This document shows positions 1 through 6,796 of a DNA stretch of 19,742 nucleotides, one piece after another. The notes under the pieces were generated by a model. The model had not been told where the DNA came from. It did not search any database and saw only the letters and a program-made list of their open reading frames with translations. The first letter of the stretch is position 1; the number at the start of each line of letters is the position of its first letter. The DNA comes from an uncultured Gemmatimonadales bacterium. GTDB lineage: Bacteria; Gemmatimonadota; Gemmatimonadetes; Longimicrobiales; Gaopeijiaceae. The stretch lies in the NCBI GenBank assembly GCA_937983085.1, contig CALJKZ010000379.1:1-19742 (forward strand). The letters run 5' to 3'. A program made the translations under genes and the position numbers.

Positions 1-1291
1 CGGGGGTCGGGCAGTGCAGTGGCACTCGCGCGGGGGCGCCGTCGGCGCCGGCCGCGGCTGCGCCCGTCACCACCAGGGCCGACTTCGATCCGAAGGCGTC
101 GGGGACCACCTCGATGAGGCCCTCGCCGGGCGCGAGGGCGGCGAGATCGATGCGACCGCTGTCCGCGAGCTCCGCCGTGAGCGGGTTTCCGGCACCCGCC
201 AAGACCATGGTGGGCCGAGACGACGGGCGGTCCACCGCACTCGCCGGATGGACGAGGGGGACGGTGAGGCCGGTGGACTCGAGGCCCAGGCGAGCGGCCA
301 GCTCGGGGAGCGTCCCGACCCCCGCCCCGCCGGGGACCACGATGGCGTCGACGCGATCGGGAATGGGGCTTCCGCCGAGGAGGCCGTCGGCGGTGTACAG
401 GGTGGAGAGGTCCAGGTCGTCTTTCCCACCGCTCCCCGGTCGGCCGGAGACGGGGCCGGGCCGGTCGGGTGCCGCGCGCCCCGGGAGGCGCAGCACGCTC
501 CCGTCGGCGATGCGCACCTCCGTCGATCGGAGGCCGGGGTGTCTCATGGGGTCGGCTGGCGACCCCTCGTCCGTCGTCGGGCCGTCGTCGGTGGTGAAGG
601 GCTCCAGCGCCTCGGCCACGGCGTCGGGATCCTCGGCGTCCACCACGATGACGAGTCGGTGGATGCCGTCGTCTCCGGTGCGTCCGCGGGCCTGGGTCAC
701 GCGGACCGTGGCGTCGGTGACACCCGCGGAGTCGAATACCGCCTCGAAGTCGGTCCGCACCTCGCCGAGGGACGGCGTCGAAAGGGTGCGGGTATGGGGG
801 AGGACACCGGCGAACAGCCTCGCCCCGGCCAGGAGGCCGTCGTCGTCTCCTCCGAGAACGAAGACCCATGGCCGGCCCTCCACCGTAACCGTAGCCACGA
901 CCCCTTCGCCGGCATCGAGAGAGGTGGGGTCGATGCCCGACGGGGGCACGCCGGCGACCGCGAGGCCGCCTCGCCCGACGACCACGGGCACCGGCGCCTC
1001 CGTCCCCCGGACGAGAGGAAGGTCGAGGGCCATGGTCTCGAAGCCGAGTCGGGCAGAGATCTCGGCCGCGGCGGCGAGTTCGGACACCGTGGGATCGGCG
1101 CCGAGGACCAGGCCCGCGTTCACGAAGTCGGCGACGGCGTCGCCGTTGGTATCGGCGACGAGGGCGCCGAGGTCGAAGAGGCTCGCGAGGTCGGAGGGGG
1201 ACTCCTGAGCGGCGAGTGGCATCGCCCCTGTCCATGCCAGCGCCAAGACGACCCCGATGGTAGCCCGCGAGGTCGTTCTCTCGCCCCTCAT
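1..1291 (-). CDS. Secreted protein with an internally duplicated domain (3' end cut off)
   Basis: An open frame starts at ATG 1291 and runs without a stop to the window edge (430 codons visible). Residues 8-29 form a signal peptide ending PLAAQ, so the product is probably exported. Residues 47-55 (DTNGDAVAD) look like an acidic calcium-binding loop of the DxNxDxxxD kind. Residues ~37-165 contain an alanine-rich helix (SELAAAAEISARLGFET), then a strand-rich part ending in a glycine/aspartate turn and GARLFAGVLPH. Residues ~295-415 repeat the plan: DRVDAIVVPG, LPELAARLGLESTGLTVPLV, IDLAALAPGEGLIEVV, SALVVTGAAAAG. Compare the first copy's LDLPLV, IDPTSLDAGEGVVATV and WVFVLGGDDDG. A diverged linker with low-complexity D/G/P/T separates the copies. 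The ATG overlaps the stop of the upstream M24 peptidase gene as ATGA, implying translational coupling. I do not recognise the family. The existence of the gene is well supported by length, start, signal peptide and coupling. Confidence 0.8.
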   Translation of the reverse strand, partial: MRGERTTSRATIGVVLALAWTGAMPLAAQESPSDLASLFDLGALVADTNGDAVADFVNAGLVLGADPTVSELAAAAEISARLGFETMALDLPLVRGTEAPVPVVVGRGGLAVAGVPPSGIDPTSLDAGEGVVATVTVEGRPWVFVLGGDDDGLLAGARLFAGVLPHTRTLSTPSLGEVRTDFEAVFDSAGVTDATVRVTQARGRTGDDGIHRLVIVVDAEDPDAVAEALEPFTTDDGPTTDEGSPADPMRHPGLRSTEVRIADGSVLRLPGRAAPDRPGPVSGRPGSGGKDDLDLSTLYTADGLLGGSPIPDRVDAIVVPGGAGVGTLPELAARLGLESTGLTVPLVHPASAVDRPSSRPTMVLAGAGNPLTAELADSGRIDLAALAPGEGLIEVVPDAFGSKSALVVTGAAAAGADGAPARVPLHCPTP

Positions 1292-2784
1292 GGCGCGCCG
1301 CCGATGAGGTACAGGGCTTCCTGCCTGGGGCGGAAGAAGCGCCACCCGTCCTCGGTCAGGTACGCCGGGTCCTCCTGCATGATGAAGACGTCCTGGCCGT
1401 CCCACTCCGCTACGGGCGTGAGGGTATTCAGCTCAATGGAGATGTAGGCGCCCTCCACCAGCACCCGTTCCGCGGCGGCGCTGCTGGCGGAACTGCGGAA
1501 GTCGATGCTCGGGCCGAGGCCGTGACCATGGTTGCCCAGGGGATGGGAGTAGACCTGCGCGGTGATGCCGCGCTCCTGCATCTCCCGCATCGTCTGGGCG
1601 TATACCTCGCCGACGGTCCGGCCCGGACGCGACGCACGGAGCATGAGGGCGTCCTGCAACGCGTTCGTGTTGGCCAGGGCGTCTTTCATTCCCTGCGGCG
1701 CATCCGACTCACCCGGCTGGAGGATGTAGGCCATCTTCTGCCAGTCGCTGTCGAGGCCCATGTACGAGATGCCGAAGTCCACGTGGATGAGGTCGCCGGG
1801 TTCGATGACCGTCGCCTCCGGCGCCACGGCCAGGAAACCCCTCGACCCCACCCGCTCCATCCCCCTCCGCTGGACGCGGAGGTCGGGCTGGAACCAGGTC
1901 TCCACCCCGGCGTCCCAGAGCGCGTCGTACATGAACCGGCGTACATCACCCACCGTGGTTGTGCCCGGAGACACGACTTCGTCGGAGAAGGCCCGCCGCG
2001 TAATCTCCTCGGTGAGGGCGACCAGCCGTTCGTAGTGATCCCACTCCTCGGGGATCCGGGTCGCCAGGTACTCCTCGATGAGCGGCTCGGCCGAGACGAA
2101 CCGGGACTCGGCTTCCGGACCCATCGCCTCGGCGAGGAACTGGTAGCTGTCGTGGGTGAGGGAACGCGTCATGCCTCGTCGACCACCGGTGCCTAGCCCG
2201 ATGGCCTGAGGTCGGTGCTCGGTCCACAGCGCGTGCAGCACCTGATCGGCGGGGTCCGGGTCGATGGGCGACTCGAAGTAACGCGCCACGGTCTCTTCCC
2301 AGTAGCCCGTGGCGGCGACCTTGCGAAGACCGGCGTCCCCTGCGTCCACGAAGACGAAAACGTCGCGTCGGCCGGTGTACGGGCGCGCGGGGGCCACGTA
2401 CTCGGTGAGCGGGTCGTCGTGGAACTCCTCGTTGACGACGATCCACATGTCGATGCCGTGTCGCCGCATCATCGGGAGGAGCATCTCGTGGCGCCGGGTG
2501 AGCCACTGGTCCCGGACGGCCATCTGCTCGGTCCAGGGAAGGAGTGCGACGGCGGGATCCGCTTCGCCGGCTTCGCTCGCCGTCGACCCCCCGGAGGGCG
2601 CACACCCGCCCAGGGCCAGGGCGGACGTCAGAAGGAGGATCGCCGGAAGAACCGCGTTCGATCGGGTCGTCGTCGGACCATCAACCAGGGAGCCCGATGA
2701 GTCGGCGCTGCCGGGGCGTGTGTCGCGGCGTGCGTCGGGGCCTATGTCGGGGCGTACGTCGCGGGACGATTCGAGGTGAGGCAT
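1288..2784 (-). CDS. M24-family metallopeptidase (Xaa-Pro aminopeptidase-like) lipoprotein
   Basis: A 498-aa pita-bread-fold peptidase, probably removing N-terminal residues ahead of proline or related bonds outside the cytoplasm. Residues 44-61 form a hydrophobic segment ending in the lipobox LGGC (Cys61), predicting a lipid anchor. Residues ~80-240 are the creatinase-like N-terminal domain and ~245-485 the catalytic domain. Candidate metal ligands are visible: Asp336 (HVDFG), Asp347 (DSDW), His421 (NHGHGLG), Glu451 (SIELNT) and Glu471 (MQEDPAY). The set looks complete, so the enzyme should be active. The start is uncertain: ATG 2784 has no clear Shine-Dalgarno, and it puts a 40-residue arginine/aspartate-rich leader, encoded partly by a 12-bp tandem repeat, in front of the signal peptide. 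I found no ATG, GTG or TTG nearer the signal segment in this frame. It overlaps the next gene by ATGA. The family is clear; the exact substrate is not. Confidence 0.88.
   Translation of the reverse strand: MPHLESSRDVRPDIGPDARRDTRPGSADSSGSLVDGPTTTRSNAVLPAILLLTSALALGGCAPSGGSTASEAGEADPAVALLPWTEQMAVRDQWLTRRHEMLLPMMRRHGIDMWIVVNEEFHDDPLTEYVAPARPYTGRRDVFVFVDAGDAGLRKVAATGYWEETVARYFESPIDPDPADQVLHALWTEHRPQAIGLGTGGRRGMTRSLTHDSYQFLAEAMGPEAESRFVSAEPLIEEYLATRIPEEWDHYERLVALTEEITRRAFSDEVVSPGTTTVGDVRRFMYDALWDAGVETWFQPDLRVQRRGMERVGSRGFLAVAPEATVIEPGDLIHVDFGISYMGLDSDWQKMAYILQPGESDAPQGMKDALANTNALQDALMLRASRPGRTVGEVYAQTMREMQERGITAQVYSHPLGNHGHGLGPSIDFRSSASSAAAERVLVEGAYISIELNTLTPVAEWDGQDVFIMQEDPAYLTEDGWRFFRPRQEALYLIGGAP
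2713..2760. repeat. 12-bp tandem repeat, four units, inside the M24 gene leader
   Basis: Four head-to-tail 12-bp units occur at 2713-2724, 2725-2736, 2737-2748 and 2749-2760, close to GGGGCGTACGTC on the plus strand, with a degenerate fifth at 2761-2772. On the minus strand each unit is exactly four codons: D-V-R-P, D-I-G-P, D-A-R-R, D-T-R-P (protein residues 9-24). Because the unit is a multiple of three, copy-number change would keep the frame. Confidence 0.8.
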
Positions 2785-2885
2785 GGATCTGGGTCACGGG
2801 GGCGTTGGACGGGGGGGTCAATGTGTGGATTCCTCCCCGCAAGTCCAGCGCCCCCGCGTCTCGGTCCCGCACACCTCGACTGCGG

Positions 2886-2915
2886 GGCCCGTCCCGGTGG
2901 TGGCCGCCGGGCCTA
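2886..2915 (-). terminator. Possible hairpin just after the permease stop
   Basis: GGCCCG (2886-2891) and CGGGCC (2908-2913) form a perfect 6-bp inverted repeat, with a further CGG/CCG pairing inside, immediately downstream of the permease stop codon. No T-tract follows on the minus strand, so it is at best a weak or factor-dependent terminator. Confidence 0.3.
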
Positions 2916-5588
2916 CTCCCGCTTCATGGCGACCACCGGATTCACCCTCGTCGCTCGCCAAGCAGGGACGAAGCTGGCCACGAGACCCACCAGCAGCAGG
3001 ATGCCGGCCACCGTGGCGTAGATGATGGGCTCACGTGGGCTCACCCCGTACAACTGGCTGGCCAACACGCCGGAGAGCGCGAGAGCGCCCACCAGACCGA
3101 GGACGAGACCGACGATGACGATCTTGGCCCCATCGGTCAGCACCATGGCCCGCACGTCCGAGGCCGCCGCTCCCAGCGCCATGCGGATGCCCACCTCGCT
3201 CCGTCGCTGCTCGACGGCGTAGGCCAGCACCCCGTAGACCCCGACGGACGCCAGCAGGAGGGCGACGATGCCGAAGAGAGTCAGGAGGAGCGTACTGAAC
3301 CGGTCCCTCGACTGGGCATCGGCCAGGACCGTCTCCATGGTCTGGACGTTGGTGAGCGCCACACTCGGATTGATGCCGGCGACCTCGCGCCTCACGGCGG
3401 GCAGGAGCGCGCTGGCGTCGTCGTCTGCGCGCACGGTAAGCGTGCGGCGCCGGATGGACGACTGGAGCCCGCTCACGTAGACGGCTGGAATGGGGTCGCT
3501 TCGTAGTCCCTCGTACTTCAGATCGGCCACGACCCCGATGATCTCGCCCTCGGACATGTGAATGGCCCCGAGGGGGCCGAACCGCAGGCCGAGTTGTCCG
3601 ACGCGATCGTTCAGCGGATCCTCTCTTGCATACAGGGAGCGGACGAACGCTTCGTTGACCACCAGGACGCCGGGCTGCCCGTCATCGGGACGCCGATAGG
3701 TGTCGTCGAAGACCCGACCGGCCACCACGGGCGTGCGCATGGCGGCGAAGAAGCCCGGACTCACGGGCCTGATGGTCGCCCGGGTCTCGACCTCGGCCGG
3801 TGTTTCCCGGTCGAGGAGCGAGATGGGCTGTGAGTAGTCCAGAGACTCCCCCAAAGGCAGGGTCGAGGCGTCGCCGACGGCGTTCACGCCGGGGAGTTCG
3901 GCCAAGCGTTGGCGGAGCTGGTCGTAGAAGAGGATGACGTCGTCGTCGGTCTCGGCGACGCTGGTGTTCAGGTCCAGCTCGAAGGTCAGGACGTCCGTGG
4001 CCTGGAAGCCTGTGTCCACGGACCGGAGGTTCGAGAAGCTCTGCACGAGCAGCCCGGCACCTACCACCAGCATGAGCGCCATGGCGAGCTGGGCCACCAC
4101 GAAGGAATTCTGGAGCCGGTGGCCCCCGACGCCACTGGTCGAGCGGGCTCCGTCGCGGATCGTCGTGTGGACGTCGGACTTGAGGAGCCGGGCGATGGGC
4201 GCCAGGCCGAACAGGAGCCCGGTCAACAGACTCGCCACGAGCACGACCCCGAGGACGGTCCCGTCCATGGTGATGGCGTTCTCTCGGGGCAGCGTGACCG
4301 GCGCCATGGCCAGGAGCCCACGAAGAGAGATCTGCCCGAGGGCGATGCCCAGGAGGGCGCCCGCCCCCGCCAGAACGAGGCTCTCCGTGAGGAGCTGGCG
4401 CACGAGCCGGGCTCGTCCGGCCCCGAAGGCGACCCGAACGGCGATCTCCCGAGACCGGACTTCCGATCGCGACAGAAGGAGGTTGGCCACGTTGGCACAG
4501 GCGATGAGGAGCACGAGCCCGGTGGCGCTGAGCAGCACGATGAGCGCCGTCCGCGTGTCGCCCACCAGCTCGTCATGGAGGGTGGACATGGTGACGGTCC
4601 AGCCGCGGTTCGTATCCGGATGCTCGGCCTCGATGCGCGAGGCCAGACTCACCATGTCGGCTCGGGCCGCCTCGAATTCGCTGTCGTCAGCGACGCGGCC
4701 AATGGCGCTCATCCAGCGAGCGTACCGGCTCTGGATCTGCATGGGCCACGTCATCTGGGTCCAGATGTCCGTATTGACCGGGAAGGTCTGTTGGGCGCTG
4801 ATGACGCCGACGACCTCGACGGGCGAACCGTCCAGGGTGAGGACCCGCCCGATGATGTCCGGGTCCGCGCCGAAACGCCGCTCCCAGAAGCCTTCGCTGA
4901 GGATCGCCACTGGGTTGGACCCGGGGCCTTCGTCGGGAGTGAACGTGCGCCCACGGATGGGGCTCGTACCGAGGACGTCGAAGTAGTCCTCCGTGGTGAA
5001 GACCTGACGGACGCGCGTAGGATCGCCGCCCACCTCGGTGAGGGTCGCCGTGCTCGGCCAGTAGGCCGCCATGGCCTCGAAGGTGTTGTTCTGCGTCCGC
5101 CAGTCGTCGAAGTCGAGGGGCGAGACCATGTACTTCGTCTGATTCTGCTCCTCGTTGTGCGTCCAGAGCAGCGTCAGCTCGTCGGGCTCTTCGAAGGGCA
5201 GGGGTTCGAGGAGGACCGCTTCCACCACCGTGTAGATGGCGGTGTTCGCCCCGATCCCCAGCGCCAGCGTCGCGATGGCGACGGCGCTGAAGACGGGGTT
5301 CTTGAGGATCATCCGGATTCCGTACTTGAGGTCCTGCATCGCGTCCTCCACCAGTGCCGTGCCCCGGGCCTCCCGGGTGCGTTGTTTTTGTCGTTCCATG
5401 CCGCCGAAGCGTATCATCGCCTGTCTGCGAGCGTCCCGCGGGGGCATCCCCTCAGCACGAAGTCGCTCGGCTTCCATGTCGATGTGGAAGCGCATCTCCT
5501 CGTCCAGCTCGTGCCACGAGCGATCGGGCCGCAGGAGGGTGCGGACCTTCAGCCCGAGGGCGCGAACGAAGTCGAAGAGAGGCTCCAC
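2913..5588 (-). CDS. ADOP-type ABC transporter permease (MacB/FtsX family, orphan)
   Basis: An 891-aa inner-membrane permease. Residues 1-90 are a soluble permease-prefix domain (DEEMRFHIDMEAERLR, then RRQAMIRFGGMER), typical of the acidobacterial duplicated orphan permeases that sit beside PadR regulators. Two MacB/FtsX halves follow. Each half has one TM helix, a periplasmic MacB-like domain, then three TM helices. Likely TM segments are ~97-120, 345-372, 403-428, 445-466, 494-516, 764-790, 822-845 and 855-875. The conserved FtsX stretches R-x-x-E-I-A-V-R-V-A-F-G-A-G (378-391) and RRSEVGIRMALGA (795-807) are both intact. No ATPase gene is adjacent, as is normal for this family. Family members are thought to act in MacB-like export or mechanotransmission, but the substrate is unknown. 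The start is GTG 5588, 6 bp after the padR stop, so the two are one operon, presumably autoregulated through PadR. Confidence 0.92.
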   Translation of the reverse strand: MEPLFDFVRALGLKVRTLLRPDRSWHELDEEMRFHIDMEAERLRAEGMPPRDARRQAMIRFGGMERQKQRTREARGTALVEDAMQDLKYGIRMILKNPVFSAVAIATLALGIGANTAIYTVVEAVLLEPLPFEEPDELTLLWTHNEEQNQTKYMVSPLDFDDWRTQNNTFEAMAAYWPSTATLTEVGGDPTRVRQVFTTEDYFDVLGTSPIRGRTFTPDEGPGSNPVAILSEGFWERRFGADPDIIGRVLTLDGSPVEVVGVISAQQTFPVNTDIWTQMTWPMQIQSRYARWMSAIGRVADDSEFEAARADMVSLASRIEAEHPDTNRGWTVTMSTLHDELVGDTRTALIVLLSATGLVLLIACANVANLLLSRSEVRSREIAVRVAFGAGRARLVRQLLTESLVLAGAGALLGIALGQISLRGLLAMAPVTLPRENAITMDGTVLGVVLVASLLTGLLFGLAPIARLLKSDVHTTIRDGARSTSGVGGHRLQNSFVVAQLAMALMLVVGAGLLVQSFSNLRSVDTGFQATDVLTFELDLNTSVAETDDDVILFYDQLRQRLAELPGVNAVGDASTLPLGESLDYSQPISLLDRETPAEVETRATIRPVSPGFFAAMRTPVVAGRVFDDTYRRPDDGQPGVLVVNEAFVRSLYAREDPLNDRVGQLGLRFGPLGAIHMSEGEIIGVVADLKYEGLRSDPIPAVYVSGLQSSIRRRTLTVRADDDASALLPAVRREVAGINPSVALTNVQTMETVLADAQSRDRFSTLLLTLFGIVALLLASVGVYGVLAYAVEQRRSEVGIRMALGAAASDVRAMVLTDGAKIVIVGLVLGLVGALALSGVLASQLYGVSPREPIIYATVAGILLLVGLVASFVPAWRATRVNPVVAMKRE

Positions 5589-5594
5589 GGTCGT

Positions 5595-5930
5595 CTACGT
5601 CGCCGAGAGGATCTCGCCCACGGCCGCCGAGAAGAGCTCCCACTGCTCTCGTTCCTCGGCCAGCTGCCTGCGTCCCAGAGCCGTGAGCCGGTAGAACTTC
5701 GCCCGGCGGTTGTTCTCCGACGTGCCCCACTCCGACCGGATCCACCCCTTGTGCTCGAGGCGGTGGAGGGCGGGGTAGAGCGAGCCCTGGTTCACCTGGA
5801 GCACCTCGCTCGACAGCTGCTGGATCCGCATGGCGACCCCCCAACCGTGCATGGGCTCACCGATCTGCAGCGTCTTCAGGATGAGGAGCTCAAGGGTGCC
5901 CTGAAGCAGATCCGTCCGTGTGCTGGTCAT
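5595..5930 (-). CDS. PadR-family transcriptional regulator
   Basis: A 111-aa winged-helix repressor of the short PadR subfamily found with ADOP permeases. The characteristic opening LLQGTLELLILKTL is at residues 8-21. The recognition region is SSEVLQVNQGSLYPALHRLEHKGWI (40-64). The wing carries SENNRRAKFYRLTALGRRQL (71-90), with a short C-terminal dimerisation helix. The start ATG 5930 is preceded by AGGAG at good spacing, inside a perfect hairpin. It lies 6 bp upstream of the permease gene and most likely controls that operon. Inverted repeats in 5932-6000 are candidate operators. The effector is unknown. Confidence 0.93.
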   Translation of the reverse strand: MTSTRTDLLQGTLELLILKTLQIGEPMHGWGVAMRIQQLSSEVLQVNQGSLYPALHRLEHKGWIRSEWGTSENNRRAKFYRLTALGRRQLAEEREQWELFSAAVGEILSAT

Positions 5931-5931
5931 C

Positions 5932-6000
5932 CACTCTCCTAGAGTGTCTACAGGAAGGGGGGTACAGTATCCCTTCCCTAGATGATCTACAAGAGTAGAC
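5932..6000 (-). promoter_or_regulatory. padR-permease leader with nested inverted repeats (candidate operators)
   Basis: Three perfect inverted repeats lie before padR. CACTCT/AGAGTG (5932-5946, 3-nt loop) encloses the AGGAG ribosome-binding site. GGAAGGG (5953-5959) pairs with CCCTTCC (5971-5977). TCTAC (5986-5990) pairs with GTAGA (5995-5999), and another TCTAC lies at 5947-5951. On the minus strand a weak -35-like TTGTAG (5992-5987) and a -10-like GATACT (5971-5966) fall among these repeats. The layout fits PadR autorepression plus a leader hairpin masking the ribosome-binding site. The promoter boxes are poor matches; the repeats are certain. Confidence 0.5.
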
Positions 6001-6059
6001 GGAGCGAGTGCCCGAAAGGTTGCAGTCGGGTGCGGATGGCCGGTGGATTCGGCCGCCGG

Positions 6060-6455
6060 TCAGGGGACGGTGATGTCCGCCGTGTGCCCGGGAGCCGTCG
6101 CGATCCTTCGGTCGAGAGTAACCAGGGGCAGGCGGAGCCCTTCTGCCAGGACGACGTTCAGCGCGTCGTATGCGCTGAGATTCTGTCGAAGATCCCACGC
6201 CCGTCCGAGAAGGGGCTCATGTCCGTGGCGGACGATGCGCAGCGACGAATAGTCGTGGAGGGCATCTTCAGCACGTCCACCCGATAGGGTGCCGGCCTGC
6301 TCCAGCCTGCGAAGCACCTGCACCACTTCGGCGTCGATGAGGTGGGGTGCGTGGAGCACGCGGCCGGGGCCCAGCAGCAGGTCGGCCAATGCCGCGAAAC
6401 GGCCTCGAACGAGGAGGAGCTCGATGATCGCGGAAGCGTCGACGACGGATGACAT
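6060..6455 (-). CDS. vapC: PIN-domain ribonuclease toxin (VapC type)
   Basis: A 131-aa PIN-domain protein, the toxin of a type II toxin-antitoxin pair; the family cuts specific RNAs with Mg2+ or Mn2+. The acidic residues expected of the active site are present: Asp6 (VVDASAIIELL), Glu43 (IDAEVVQVL), Asp97 (LSAYDALNVVLAE) and Asp115 (LVTLDRRIA). It therefore looks catalytically intact and of full length. The start ATG 6455 is preceded by a modest AAGG. It lies 56 bp downstream of the antitoxin gene on the same strand, the usual antitoxin-first order. The RNA target cannot be read from sequence. Confidence 0.9.
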   Translation of the reverse strand: MSSVVDASAIIELLLVRGRFAALADLLLGPGRVLHAPHLIDAEVVQVLRRLEQAGTLSGGRAEDALHDYSSLRIVRHGHEPLLGRAWDLRQNLSAYDALNVVLAEGLRLPLVTLDRRIATAPGHTADITVP

Positions 6456-6511
6456 CGGACCTTCGATGGGCTCCGGCGCGGCGGTGTCGATCTCCGGTGG
6501 GTCGCCGAGTG

Positions 6512-6742
6512 TCAGCGCTCGTCCCTCACGGCCCGGACGGCTTGGTCGGAACGTTCGCCTTCCATCACGGCCAACCTGCCCTCGAGTCGCTCACGAAGCT
6601 CCTGGGGTGACGGGCGCTCTGCGATATCCGCCAACTCGGCGAGGAGGAAGTCCGTCAGCGTCATACCGGCGGCGGCCGCCCGCGACTTCAGCTTGCGGTG
6701 AATGGGGTCGGGCACGTTGCGAATCTGGATCATCTTGGACAT
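6512..6742 (-). CDS. vapB: VapB/FitA-like ribbon-helix-helix antitoxin
   Basis: A 76-aa antitoxin. The N-terminus MIQIRNVPDPIHRKLKSRAA is the beta strand and first helix of a FitA-type ribbon-helix-helix fold, followed by GMTLTDFLLAEL as the second helix. The C-terminal ~35 charged residues (SPQELRERLEGRLAVMEGE) are the expected toxin-binding tail. I chose ATG 6742 (MSKM). ATG 6733 is also possible; ATG 6790 would add residues that do not fit the fold. None has a good Shine-Dalgarno, so a leaderless or very short-leader transcript is possible. The chosen start codon lies inside the outermost ACATGT of a four-site palindrome, consistent with autorepression by the VapBC complex. It sits just downstream of nadC but is probably independently transcribed. 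Confidence 0.85.
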   Translation of the reverse strand: MSKMIQIRNVPDPIHRKLKSRAAAAGMTLTDFLLAELADIAERPSPQELRERLEGRLAVMEGERSDQAVRAVRDER

Positions 6743-6776
6743 GTACACAACATGTGAACATGTGAAGTACATGTCC
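6737..6776. promoter_or_regulatory. vapB operator: 10-bp inverted repeat with four ACATGT sites
   Basis: GGACATGTAC (6737-6746) and GTACATGTCC (6767-6776) are a perfect 10-bp inverted repeat. ACATGT occurs four times, at 6739, 6750, 6758 and 6769, with spacings of 11, 8 and 11 bp, so the array is symmetric about 6756/6757. It overlaps the antitoxin start codon and is more AT-rich than its surroundings. This is what an operator for two cooperating ribbon-helix-helix dimers looks like. Binding is inferred. Confidence 0.75.
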
Positions 6777-6796
6777 ATTCGGGACGGCACGATGCC

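Noticed and set aside
14..1447. Long plus-strand open frames over the left-edge gene, also 114-1208
   Set aside because: They are antisense to a continuous minus-strand gene that has a signal peptide, family-like duplication and a coupled start. Their products are Arg/Gly/Asp-rich with no fold; typical of high-GC shadow frames.
2816..2821. TTGACC on the minus strand as a -35 box for the M24 gene
   Set aside because: No acceptable -10 element lies 15-19 bp downstream; the downstream stretch is a C-rich run.
2681..2872. Arg/Pro-rich 63-aa minus-strand frame over the 12-bp repeat
   Set aside because: It is the same minisatellite read in another frame; no ribosome-binding site or homologous feature.
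3909..5942. 677-aa plus-strand frame opposite the permease and padR
   Set aside because: It mirrors well-recognised permease and PadR proteins, is low-complexity and charged, and lacks motifs. It is a product of codon bias.
6743..6790. Longer antitoxin start at ATG 6790
   Set aside because: The extra 16 residues are encoded by the palindromic operator and do not belong to the ribbon-helix-helix fold.
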